Of a DNA stretch of 64,000 nt, positions 1 through 8,660 are shown piece by piece. The notes below the pieces were generated by a model that worked only from the letters and a program-made list of their open reading frames with translations, searched no databases and was not told the origin of the DNA. How positions within the stretch are numbered: the stretch's first letter is position 1; each line of letters starts with the position of its first letter. This DNA comes from Chitinophagaceae bacterium (GTDB lineage Bacteria; Bacteroidota; Bacteroidia; Chitinophagales; UBA10324), in assembly GCA_947469485.1 (NCBI GenBank), contig CANIPU010000010.1, positions 39,906-103,905 of the forward strand. The letters are read 5' to 3'. A program made the translations under genes and the position numbers.

Positions 1-98
1 AGACACTATTACCTACTAATAGGTATTATGTTGCATTTAACATAAAAAACAAACAATAAAACTGATTTAAGGGTAGTCTAAATATATAATTTACCCTA

Positions 99-1358
99 TT
101 ATTTTAATTCGCGAAGGTTTAAATTCCTTAATTCAGGGAATTTAACCGAAGAATATAAAACTACAATTAAAGACATGCTTCCTCCAAAAATTATAGATGG
201 AATTAACCCCATAAGTTTAGCTGCAGCTCCGGATTCAAAAGCGCCTAATTCATTACTTGATCCAATAAAAATGTTATTTAAAGCTGAAATCCTTCCGCGC
301 ATTTCATCCGGAGTTAGGAGTTGCTGTAAAGTTCCTCTTATAATAACACTAACGCAATCAAACATACCGGCAATTAATAAAAGTATAAAAGCAACTAAAA
401 AATTGGTGGTAAAGGCAAATAAAATGGTTGAAATTCCAAACCCGGCTACGCAATAAAGCAGCCATTTTCCGGCTTCTTTTAGAGGTGGAATGTATGCCAA
501 TGCAATTCCCATTATTACAGAACCAAGAAATGGTGCTGCGTTTAAAAAGCCTAACCCTTCAGGTCCCACTTTCAATACATCGTTAGAAAACATTGGTAAA
601 ATAGCAATTGCCCCACCAAATAATACTGCAAATAAATCCAGGGTTATTGCAGCTAAGAGTGATTTTGTTTTAAAAAGGAATTTTACTCCAGTTGCAAGAC
701 TTTCCATTAAAGGCTCATTCTTAAATCTTTCAGGCAATGGATGTCGTCTTATTTTAAAGGTCATAAAATAAGATAATACAATTAAACTCACAACACAGAA
801 ATAAGCAGTTGTAACTCCTGAAAATCCATAAATAACACCTCCTATTGCAGGACCTGCCACTGCTGCCGTTTGCCATGTATTACTACTCCAGGCAGTGGCA
901 TTTGCATAATGTGACCGTGGCACTATTTGACCAAATAACGCTGAAACAGCAGGTGCAAGAAACCCTCTTGCTATACCAGAAATGAATATGACAGAATAAA
1001 CCGGAAGAACACCATAGGTTGCAAGAAACAAGCTGTTGTCGAAGGTGAAATAAGTAAGAGCAATCGCACACAAAAGAAAAACCAGCGTAAACGAGACCAT
1101 TAAAACTTTGCGGTTAAATACATCAGCAGTGTGTCCGGCAAAAAAAGAAGATATAATATATGGAATTGCCTCTGCAAGCCCAATTAAACCTAAAGAAAGC
1201 GGATCTCGAGTATGTTCGAAAATCTGCCAGCCAACTATTACCCCCTGCATTCTTATTGCAACTGTAAATAAAAACCGATACAGCAAAAAATACCTGAACT
1301 CAACAAAGTTCAGCGACGAAAATGGATTATGTTTTTCAGGAATATCTGGAAGACTCAT
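99..1358 (-). CDS. MFS transporter (drug/siderophore exporter-like)
   Basis: A 419-residue integral membrane protein of the major facilitator superfamily, close in style to the MFS_3/EntS-like exporters. About twelve hydrophobic segments are visible. The loop after the second segment reads GHTADVFNRK, the usual MFS signature between TM2 and TM3. The first 20 residues are polar and probably cytosolic. The substrate cannot be read from sequence; relatives export siderophores, drugs or metabolites across the inner membrane. It is a single gene, separated from the upstream ferredoxin gene by a terminator. Family is confident, substrate unknown. Confidence 0.9.
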   Translation of the reverse strand: MSLPDIPEKHNPFSSLNFVEFRYFLLYRFLFTVAIRMQGVIVGWQIFEHTRDPLSLGLIGLAEAIPYIISSFFAGHTADVFNRKVLMVSFTLVFLLCAIALTYFTFDNSLFLATYGVLPVYSVIFISGIARGFLAPAVSALFGQIVPRSHYANATAWSSNTWQTAAVAGPAIGGVIYGFSGVTTAYFCVVSLIVLSYFMTFKIRRHPLPERFKNEPLMESLATGVKFLFKTKSLLAAITLDLFAVLFGGAIAILPMFSNDVLKVGPEGLGFLNAAPFLGSVIMGIALAYIPPLKEAGKWLLYCVAGFGISTILFAFTTNFLVAFILLLIAGMFDCVSVIIRGTLQQLLTPDEMRGRISALNNIFIGSSNELGAFESGAAAKLMGLIPSIIFGGSMSLIVVLYSSVKFPELRNLNLRELK

Positions 1359-1380
1359 AAAAGCTGATCAACAAAAATGA

Positions 1381-1414
1381 AAAAGCCGCTCCGAAAGTTT
1401 TCAAAGCGGCTTTT
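1381..1414 (-). terminator. Intrinsic terminator after the ferredoxin gene
   Basis: A 10-bp perfect stem (AAAAGCCGCT paired with AGCGGCTTTT) with a 14-nt loop lies just past the ferredoxin stop codon. On the minus strand it ends in TTTT followed by a T-rich stretch. It separates the ferredoxin transcript from the MFS gene. Confidence 0.8.
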
Positions 1415-1435
1415 ATTCTTATACACCTTAAAAAA

Positions 1436-1783
1436 TCAGATGTGCATTTTATCTTTCTTTTCAGTTAACTGTTCCTTTGTTTCTACATGATCAGGATCAG
1501 GAACGCAACAGTCAACCGGGCAAACTGCGGCACATTGTGGTTCTTCGTGAAAACCAGTACATTCTGTACACTTCTCAGGAACAATAAAATACAAGTCTGA
1601 TGATATCGGCGCATTCCGCTGATCTGAATCAATTTGTGAGCCATCCAACATTGTTATCATTCCTTTAACCGTAGTTCCATCAGCAAAAGCCCATTCAGCT
1701 CCTCCCTCATAAATTGCATTGTTTGGACATTCAGGTTCGCATGCACCACAATTGATACATTCTTCAGTGATTTTTATCGCCAT
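1436..1783 (-). CDS. 2[4Fe-4S] ferredoxin
   Basis: A 115-residue cytosolic electron carrier with two cluster-binding motifs. The first, near residues 10-20, is [12 protein letters not shown] (CxxCxxCxxxCP). The second, near residues 72-93, begins CTECTGF and continues to [10 protein letters not shown] with the loop insertion of the Allochromatium/YfhL-type ferredoxins. It is divergent from the acyl-CoA reductase gene with a 65-bp shared upstream region, a pairing common in Bacteroidota. An exact Bacteroidota -7 box lies upstream. The natural redox partner is unknown; the neighbouring LuxC-like reductase uses NADPH in known members, so a direct link is only a guess. Confidence 0.93.
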   Translation of the reverse strand: MAIKITEECINCGACEPECPNNAIYEGGAEWAFADGTTVKGMITMLDGSQIDSDQRNAPISSDLYFIVPEKCTECTGFHEEPQCAAVCPVDCCVPDPDHVETKEQLTEKKDKMHI

Positions 1784-1814
1784 GATTTTTTCTTTGAATT
1801 AGTTTTGAGCGCTG

Positions 1815-1822
1815 CAAAAATA
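1815..1822 (-). promoter_or_regulatory. Putative -7 box for the ferredoxin gene
   Basis: On the minus strand the sequence TATTTTTG matches the Bacteroidota sigma-ABfr -7 consensus TAnnTTTG exactly, about 30 nt upstream of the ferredoxin start codon. I see no clear -33 TTTG at the expected distance. Confidence 0.4.
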
Positions 1823-1848
1823 GACACTAATAAAAATTATCATAGACA

Positions 1849-2865
1849 TTGATTAAAAATATTAAAAATAAAAATGCTCCGCCGATTATCGGGTTAAGCA
1901 AACTTGGTGATTTCATTCTGAATTTTCCATCAGATTTGAATGATAAAATGAATGAAGCATATGTAAAAAATAATTGGTTCACAATTGAGAATCAGAAAAT
2001 AATGCTCTGTTCCATCGCCAATAATTTTCTAAATGAAGAAAAACTGTTTAATTGGATTAATAATTATAATTATTCCGACACTCACCCCAAAAAAATCGGG
2101 TTAGTTATGGCAGGTAATATTCCTCTTGTAGGGTTTCACGATTTGTTATGTGTGTGGTTGAGTGGAAATACAGCGCTTGTTAAATTATCATCGAAAGATG
2201 AAGTACTACTGCCTTTTCTGGTTCAGGAGCTTGAAAGAATATCCCCTGTTTTTAAAGACAGAACAATTTTTGCAGAGCGATTAAATGATGCCGATGCAAT
2301 CATTGCAACAGGAAGCAACAATTCTGCTCGATATTTTGAATATTATTTTAAAGATAAACCACACATCATCCGATCAAGCAGGAATTCGGTTGCAGTGCTT
2401 AATGGAAATGAAACAAACGAAGAAATTCTTTCGCTTGGCAAGGATATTTTCAGATACTTTGGATTGGGTTGCAGAAATGTTTCAAAACTATATTTACCTG
2501 AAGGATACGATCCAACAGAAATTTATAAGACCTTGTCTATATATTCAGATATTTCTTACCATAATAAATACAAAAACAATTTCGATTATAACTGCACTAT
2601 ATTATTAATGAATAAAACCCCTCATTTTGCAAATGAATTTTTAATTCTTCAGGAAAGTGAGGCAATTGCATCCAGAATTGCTACTGTTCACTACGAATTT
2701 TATAAATCAGAAAGTGATTTGACCGAAAAATTATCTGCCAGAAAAAACGATATCCAATGCATTATCGGAAAAAAATATATCCCATTTGGCCAATCACAAG
2801 AACCTTCATTAGTTGATTATGCAGACAATATTGACACATTGAAATTTTTATCGGAGCTGAATTAA
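1849..2865 (+). CDS. LuxC-like acyl-CoA reductase family protein
   Basis: A 338-residue protein resembling the LuxC/acyl-CoA reductase branch of the aldehyde dehydrogenase superfamily, which reduces acyl-CoA or acyl thioesters to aldehydes with NADPH. Visible family features are the nucleotide-binding segment around VMAGNIPLVGFHDLL (about residue 85), the AIIATGSNNSARYFEYYF stretch (about residue 150), and GLGCRNVSKLYLP (about residue 205) carrying the probable catalytic cysteine. The start is TTG, chosen because it begins the conserved reading frame directly after the divergent promoter region. It converges with the large T9SS gene downstream, with an 11-bp gap. In Bacteroidota this family sits next to the same ferredoxin; its physiological substrate is not established here. 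Confidence 0.85.
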   Translation: MIKNIKNKNAPPIIGLSKLGDFILNFPSDLNDKMNEAYVKNNWFTIENQKIMLCSIANNFLNEEKLFNWINNYNYSDTHPKKIGLVMAGNIPLVGFHDLLCVWLSGNTALVKLSSKDEVLLPFLVQELERISPVFKDRTIFAERLNDADAIIATGSNNSARYFEYYFKDKPHIIRSSRNSVAVLNGNETNEEILSLGKDIFRYFGLGCRNVSKLYLPEGYDPTEIYKTLSIYSDISYHNKYKNNFDYNCTILLMNKTPHFANEFLILQESEAIASRIATVHYEFYKSESDLTEKLSARKNDIQCIIGKKYIPFGQSQEPSLVDYADNIDTLKFLSELN

Positions 2866-2876
2866 TTTACACCAAC

Positions 2877-5800
2877 TTACCTGGAATACTTTTCAAATTT
2901 ATAATGTGCTTCCAATTTTCCTTGCAGAAAGATATTTATGAAATAAATTCCTTCCGGCAGACTTTCTACATCTACTCTAAGTTTATTAATTCCATCCTTT
3001 AATTTCATTTGATCGTGCATCATTTCCTGCCCTAACAGATTTGTTATTGAAATTTTTACATCGTTTACTCCTGATGAAATTAATTCGTAATTGATGTGCT
3101 TGTTAGTTGGATTCGGATAAAGTGAGGATACAACAACTGCTTCAGATCCAAACACAAGCGAAACAATCTGCGAATAAAAAGCATCGCCATTGTCATCAAC
3201 TTCTTTTAATCTGTAATACCTGATACCATTCTTATTTAATTCTCTGTCAACGAAACTATAATCACGAACAACAAATGAAGTTCCACATCCGGCCACCTCA
3301 CCTATTTTTCTAAAAATAAGTTTACCGTCTGCTCCAAGCTCATTGGATACTTCCAAATCAAAATGATTACAGTTCAATTCAGATGCAGTTGTCCATTTCA
3401 AAATTGCGTTAATATTATTATCAATATAATCTGCAGTAAAACCTGTTAATTGTATTGGCAGCGAACTTCCGCCAAACCCAATTCCAAAATCAGAAAATGA
3501 AGTCAAATTTGTTCGAACAGCCGTAACGGTTCCACCGCTGATATTTTGTGTTGCATTAGTATGAACTCCCAACGATTGCCAAAGTGAAAAACAATCATCG
3601 CGTTTAATAACTGCACAATAATTTGCAGCCAATGGCGGATTGGTATACCCGCGTTCATTTAACTGAATATTATAAGTTCCGGATACTGGCTGATCATCAG
3701 GTGTAATTGTCCAGTAACCTGCATCTAACAATTCAGTTATTGGTGAGCCATTTAAAAATGGTCCGCCGCCGCTATTTGGAACCGGGGAGCAAAAAGAATT
3801 ATCTGGAAAATATTCGCCTAATAAATAAATAGTAGGTATTAAATTATTTACTGTAACAGTAGCTAATTCGTATCGGGTTGCATCGCCAATCGGAAAGTCA
3901 AATGCACCTGTATTATTTATATATCGAATTAATCTTCCATTAATATAATTAGTGTTGTTAAAACCAAACACGGCGGCCGGATCTGGATTTATCACATTTA
4001 ATATGCTTCCGCCAGTACTTACAATTCCACTAAACAAATTTAAATAATTTGTAACTGTAACACCCCCGGTAATTATTATTCCTGCAGAATTATTAATTTT
4101 AAGATCATAGCAAGTAACACTTGGAATGGTTTGAATTGAAGTACCGCTTAATTCCAATAACCCTCCTGAATGATCGTAAATACCTGAAGGTTCAACAATT
4201 AAATCACCCTTCATATCTAAAATATTTGAAGATATTGACAGAATAGCCCCATTTTTTATCGTTAAACTTTTACACTTTGCAATTCCGCCAAGATCAATTA
4301 ATGGATCAAAGAGTGTAAGAGCACTTGAAGGAATTGTAACATCGGTAGTGTAAGTAGGAACGCCATCACACCAATTCGCAGGATTATTCCAATCAGTACT
4401 AATTCCACCTACCCAATGACCAGCTAAAACTACTGGTCCAGCAATTATTGTTACGCTATTTGAAGGCGCTGAAATACAGCCCGCGGAATTTGTAACTGTA
4501 TAACTATATGGGCCTCCAATAGCCACTGAACTAATTAAATTTGTAGTACCTGATCCTGATATTGAATTTGGATTTATGGTCCAGCTTCCTATTGATGGCA
4601 AACTGGATAATAAAATACTTCCAGTAAGAATGGTTGAACAGGTAGGTTGTGTTGCAGTTGCAACCGGAGCTGATGGAGGCGGTGCAATATTTACAATTAC
4701 TGCAATTTGTGTTCTTGGTCCTTCGCATACCGGCAAACCACTTGAATTTGTCTGAGAAACATAATATGCAGTAGTTCCCGGAACAATGGTAGAAGGGATT
4801 GGTGCTGTTGAAGACCCAACACCTCCTGTGGCTGAAGTATACCAGAGTAAATTAGTACCAGTTGCGGTTAATTGACTTGGCGCAGCATTAAGAGCATAAG
4901 TAATAGGAGTTGAAACAGTGGGCGCTAATGTAGCACATGAAACTGGTCCACTGCCACCTACAATTACTCCGGTTGCATTTGGAACAGAAACTGATACATC
5001 AGCTATATATCCTAAAGAAGTAGAAAAAATTCCACAGGTTGTTCTATAAGGACAATCATTTGGATACAAATCTGACTGTATCCAAAGGCGCATTTTTATT
5101 CCGCTTGTTGCCACATTTGTCGGAACTGTTATGCTTTGGGCAGCTCCAAGTGCATTGGTTATTGTTCCTGATGGATATCGTTCACCCGAATCTCTGAAAT
5201 CACCATTCCCATTCCAATCAATCCATACTGCCCATCTAAAATCAAGACCAATCCAATCATCAAAATTGAAAGAAAGTGAATAAGTTGAGCCTTCATTTAC
5301 AGTAAAAACATAGGTTGCTGTAAGATCATTATAACCATTTCCATTATTTGCAGCATTACACGGGAAGTTAGCTAAAGTATTTCCGAAGGTTGCATTAAGA
5401 ATCGTCATTCCCTGGCAACAAGCAGTAATGCAACCAGTAAATGCACATGCTGCTGCAACAGGTGTGGTAATTGCACATGTTCCTCCAGGTAAAGGTCTAT
5501 TTCCTGCAGGTGCAATAACTGAAGGTGTTTTATCCGATGACACACCATTTTCTGAAATATTAAAGGAGGTAATTGTAGCATCTAATACATGACCTCCAAC
5601 CGCAGTGGATTTAACATCATATGCAATCCAGAAATAATTATTACCTGTTAACAGCGCAAAATTCCCGGTTGCAATAAGAGACGCCGGATTTGTTGTAAAA
5701 GTGCTACCGAATTGGGTAGCGTTTGAAAAGGCATTGCTGTTGCCGGTGAAAAATATTTTTGCGTTAGTAACATCAGTAGCAACATTTGTTGATCCGGTAG

Positions 5801-7853
5801 TTGTAAAAGTTATAGAGTTTAAAAAAACTGCCTGCGTTAAATTTCCTCCGGTAACAATTGTAAGTTTGACTATATCCTGCGCCAGTGCTCCTGCCGAAGT
5901 ATTTGCAGTGTTTTGAGTTGTAGTACTTGATAAATAAAATCCTCCAAGGGTTGCGGAGCTTATTGTTGCAGGTGCAATAATATTATAGCAATTAGGAGAA
6001 ATATTGTATTCATAAATTTGAAAATAATAAGTGGTTCCGGCAACCAAACCTGTTAATGGAACTGTAACTGTTCCCGATGCATTTCCGTCATAAACAACAT
6101 AATTACCTGTTCCGATTTGAGAACCACTACCAAAAACAGCATTTGCAGAATAACTTGTGTTATAAACCGGATCGGCATTTACAGCAGATCCTGCACGCGC
6201 TAATACTATTACTCTGCTTCCATTTCCCCTGACAAATGACAAATTCATTGTTGTATTTGTCACACATAAAATAGTAGGAATAGTTGGCTGTATTGTAGGT
6301 GAGCATGATGCTGTTGTAAAACTGCCTATAGCAGGAGAAGAAAGATTATAACAATGTGAGGCTGAGAAATAGGAATAAACTGCATAATGATAAACTGAGC
6401 CCGGAAACAACCCGGTAATAGTGGCGGCTGAAGCATTATCGACACAGGCATCACCAAACATTACATTACCGGATCCCAGCGAACTTCCGGTAGGAGAACC
6501 AAAATTAAAATTTAAATTATCGGTATATGTAGTTGTTAAAACCGGAGCCCCACTTACTGCTGACCCTTGTCTTAAAATAATGAGTGTTTTATTACCGTTT
6601 CCAGGAATCCAGTTTAATGTAGCAGTTGTAGTGTTAATTACAGGAACTGTAACTGCCGATACCTGCAAAGTTGGCTGAACACAACCTCCGGCTATTGAAA
6701 CCCTGTAATCTTCTGTTTCGCCAGCCCCACCTGCACCAGCGGTACCTGTAAAATTGGTACAAGCATCAGTAGAGGTTACAGCCCCTCCATAGCGATGCCT
6801 GACCCGCATTGCAGTGTTTCCAATTAATGCTGTGCCCGGAACTGTAAAACTAATATTAGTAGTTGAATTAGCGGCTGAGTTAGCAAACGAACCCAGAAAC
6901 TCAGCTGTTTCAAAAAAACCGTTTTGATTATAGTCAATCCATGCTCCAGCATTGTTACTTGCTGTGGCCTGAGTAGAAACTTTTACGGCAAGAACATAAG
7001 CTGTATTAATAATTAAACCGGCATTAGAAACCGGACTTGCACCAGTATAAAGTGTATAACTTGTAGCTCCTGCGCCTCCATTAAGAACGGCAGAAGTATT
7101 TAGAATAATTGGGCTAGCCGGGGCAGCAATACCAACACTAACAATTCCCCGTGTTCCTCCATTTGAGGCAGCATAAGTTCCTGTACAATAACAATTCAGA
7201 AAAGAATTCAAACTTATATTACCAGCTATTGAAGGTGTCATTAAACCGGAATTGGTGCAGGTTACTTCACATACATAATAAGTAGGGTTAAAGGGAAGTG
7301 AAGCAGGTGTTGTGTAAGTAGCTCCATTGTTTGTTCCGGATGCATTAGAAAAAGATCCGGGATAAGAGGAAGTACTTGATTGCTTCCATAGATAAGTATA
7401 CCCGGCAGCTCCTGCAAGGCCTGATAAACTAACTACTGATGATGAACCTGAACAAACAGTAGAAGAAGACGCAGTAGCTACTGCAGGGGCTCCGCTACAT
7501 GGAGTTGCCGCAGTTACTGTAAGACGAACATTACACAATCGATTGGTTTGAGATCCAGTTCCGGGATAAGCAGTAGCACAAGATGCAGAAGCACCTCCGG
7601 CAAAACCCATGTGGTTATTGCCACCTACGGCAGTATATTGGCATCCGCCATAAGTTGAAATTAACCCGACACCGGTATAATTATAACAAACTTCTATACA
7701 AAGATTACTGGTACCATCCCAAAGAAACGGGGTACCAATATTTAAACTGAACCAACCGGTTGCTGCGAAGGTTGTGTTTGCAGCTCCATATACAGTCGTC
7801 ATTGCACCGGTATAATAACCACCGGATAAGTCAGCTTGAACCACATTGGCCAT
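2877..7853 (-). CDS. Large secreted GEVED/T9SS protein, main body after an in-frame stop
   Basis: This 1658-residue open frame lacks a signal peptide at its first ATG. It is in the same frame as the upstream fragment at 7881-8267, separated only by one TGA and nine sense codons, so it is almost certainly the rest of one roughly 1,800-codon gene. The N-terminal 115 residues form a surface-protein domain containing PFLWDGTSNLCIEVCYN. A GETEDYRVSI (GEVED) motif lies near residue 380, fibronectin-III-like segments near 390-630, and a second calcium-type strand WIDWNGNGDF near 875. A WVGGISTDWNNPANWCDG region lies near 1150. The last 85 residues begin YPNPTNKHINYEL and end in a type A T9SS sorting domain. 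The family is exported by T9SS and anchored or released at the cell surface, probably as an adhesin. Confidence 0.75.
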   Translation of the reverse strand: MANVVQADLSGGYYTGAMTTVYGAANTTFAATGWFSLNIGTPFLWDGTSNLCIEVCYNYTGVGLISTYGGCQYTAVGGNNHMGFAGGASASCATAYPGTGSQTNRLCNVRLTVTAATPCSGAPAVATASSSTVCSGSSSVVSLSGLAGAAGYTYLWKQSSTSSYPGSFSNASGTNNGATYTTPASLPFNPTYYVCEVTCTNSGLMTPSIAGNISLNSFLNCYCTGTYAASNGGTRGIVSVGIAAPASPIILNTSAVLNGGAGATSYTLYTGASPVSNAGLIINTAYVLAVKVSTQATASNNAGAWIDYNQNGFFETAEFLGSFANSAANSTTNISFTVPGTALIGNTAMRVRHRYGGAVTSTDACTNFTGTAGAGGAGETEDYRVSIAGGCVQPTLQVSAVTVPVINTTTATLNWIPGNGNKTLIILRQGSAVSGAPVLTTTYTDNLNFNFGSPTGSSLGSGNVMFGDACVDNASAATITGLFPGSVYHYAVYSYFSASHCYNLSSPAIGSFTTASCSPTIQPTIPTILCVTNTTMNLSFVRGNGSRVIVLARAGSAVNADPVYNTSYSANAVFGSGSQIGTGNYVVYDGNASGTVTVPLTGLVAGTTYYFQIYEYNISPNCYNIIAPATISSATLGGFYLSSTTTQNTANTSAGALAQDIVKLTIVTGGNLTQAVFLNSITFTTTGSTNVATDVTNAKIFFTGNSNAFSNATQFGSTFTTNPASLIATGNFALLTGNNYFWIAYDVKSTAVGGHVLDATITSFNISENGVSSDKTPSVIAPAGNRPLPGGTCAITTPVAAACAFTGCITACCQGMTILNATFGNTLANFPCNAANNGNGYNDLTATYVFTVNEGSTYSLSFNFDDWIGLDFRWAVWIDWNGNGDFRDSGERYPSGTITNALGAAQSITVPTNVATSGIKMRLWIQSDLYPNDCPYRTTCGIFSTSLGYIADVSVSVPNATGVIVGGSGPVSCATLAPTVSTPITYALNAAPSQLTATGTNLLWYTSATGGVGSSTAPIPSTIVPGTTAYYVSQTNSSGLPVCEGPRTQIAVIVNIAPPPSAPVATATQPTCSTILTGSILLSSLPSIGSWTINPNSISGSGTTNLISSVAIGGPYSYTVTNSAGCISAPSNSVTIIAGPVVLAGHWVGGISTDWNNPANWCDGVPTYTTDVTIPSSALTLFDPLIDLGGIAKCKSLTIKNGAILSISSNILDMKGDLIVEPSGIYDHSGGLLELSGTSIQTIPSVTCYDLKINNSAGIIITGGVTVTNYLNLFSGIVSTGGSILNVINPDPAAVFGFNNTNYINGRLIRYINNTGAFDFPIGDATRYELATVTVNNLIPTIYLLGEYFPDNSFCSPVPNSGGGPFLNGSPITELLDAGYWTITPDDQPVSGTYNIQLNERGYTNPPLAANYCAVIKRDDCFSLWQSLGVHTNATQNISGGTVTAVRTNLTSFSDFGIGFGGSSLPIQLTGFTADYIDNNINAILKWTTASELNCNHFDLEVSNELGADGKLIFRKIGEVAGCGTSFVVRDYSFVDRELNKNGIRYYRLKEVDDNGDAFYSQIVSLVFGSEAVVVSSLYPNPTNKHINYELISSGVNDVKISITNLLGQEMMHDQMKLKDGINKLRVDVESLPEGIYFINIFLQGKLEAHYKFEKYSR

Positions 7854-7880
7854 TTTAACTGTATAGTTTTGATTAACGAA

Positions 7881-8267
7881 TCATGCAGTTACAATACCTG
7901 TTATATTAAATCCAACGGTTGAAATAAAAGAAGCACCTGGCGTATAACCTGCATTGGTCATTGCGGTATTAATCATTGCAGCAGTATAAATCATCTGCAC
8001 TTTTTTACCTCCACTGCCTGAACCAACATTAACACCATAAGGGGAGCACGCTTCTGCGGTTGTAGTGGGGTTAGTACCTACACTTGGAACTCCTGTACCG
8101 GTTCCAACTGTAATTAATGTCTGACTATAAGTTTGGTTCGTTTCAAACAGTAACAGCGACAGCAATAAAAAACAACAAAATCTTACTGCAAAAACCGATT
8201 GGGTTGTATTAAAACTAAACTGAAACAAACCTTTGATTTCAGAAAATTCATTGTAACGCTTTATCAT
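7881..8267 (-). pseudogene. N-terminal fragment of the same T9SS protein (premature TGA)
   Basis: A 128-codon frame carrying the signal peptide (hydrophobic core CCFLLLSLLLF, then TYSQ as a plausible cleavage point) and the first part of the mature domain, up to NITGIVTA. It then stops at TGA (7881-7883). The next codons in the same frame read FVNQNYTVKMANVVQ and run straight into the 1658-residue body. TGA is an ordinary stop elsewhere in the window, for example at the ends of thiD, lgt and the LD-carboxypeptidase, so genetic-code reassignment is not supported. Explanations are a nonsense mutation, a single-base sequence error, or readthrough. As written, the signal peptide is disconnected from its cargo. 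Confidence 0.7.
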
Positions 8268-8600
8268 AACTAACAGAATTGTAAATTAAAAATTCTTTAC
8301 TCTTAAATTACTAATCACCTAATAAGCAATTTCATTAAGTTAAATTAATGCTTTTTTGTATTCCATTATAAATTATTTTTTAACGGCATAAACCCGACAT
8401 AACTAAATTGCCAGTTACTTGGTGTACTTATTTTTAAACAAGTAATCTTAATCAAATAACAAATCAACCTATAAGTACTGACTACTAAATTCTTTCATTC
8501 AGTTACAAACTGAAACAGGTGACGAAAATTACATTTTGCAGCGGAGGTAATAATTAATTATCCAATTCGGAATATGTATTTCATTTCTGACCAATATAAA
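8268..8600. other. Non-coding gap between two large secreted-protein genes
   Basis: About 330 AT-rich bases hold no convincing reading frame, RNA gene or repeat. The part nearest 8268 must contain the promoter and leader of the interrupted T9SS gene, but I find no exact TAnnTTTG box. The end near 8600 holds the terminator of the preceding giant gene. Confidence 0.5.
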
Positions 8601-8640
8601 ATAAAACTCCCCCCGACACAAGTGCCGGGGGGAGTTTTAT
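8601..8640 (-). terminator. Strong intrinsic terminator of the 2373-residue gene
   Basis: A perfect 15-bp inverted repeat (arms 8601-8615 and 8626-8640, core CTCCCCCCG paired with CGGGGGGAG) lies about 20 nt past the stop codon of the giant T9SS gene. The minus-strand copy ends in TTTTAT. It is the most GC-rich short feature in the region, and its symmetry would let it work in both directions. Confidence 0.9.
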
Positions 8641-8660
8641 TACTGTTTTAAAAGACTTAA

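Noticed and set aside
1..98. Small hairpin ACCTA/TAGGT near 11-24 as terminator of the MFS gene
   Set aside because: The stem is only about 5-7 bp, AT-rich, about 75 bases past the stop codon and has no T-run; the region shows nothing else I can support.
7881..7883. TGA recoding (selenocysteine or glycine) in the T9SS gene
   Set aside because: TGA ends other genes here normally (thiD, lgt, LD-carboxypeptidase), there is no SECIS-like hairpin that I can see, and no other in-frame TGA occurs in the long genes.
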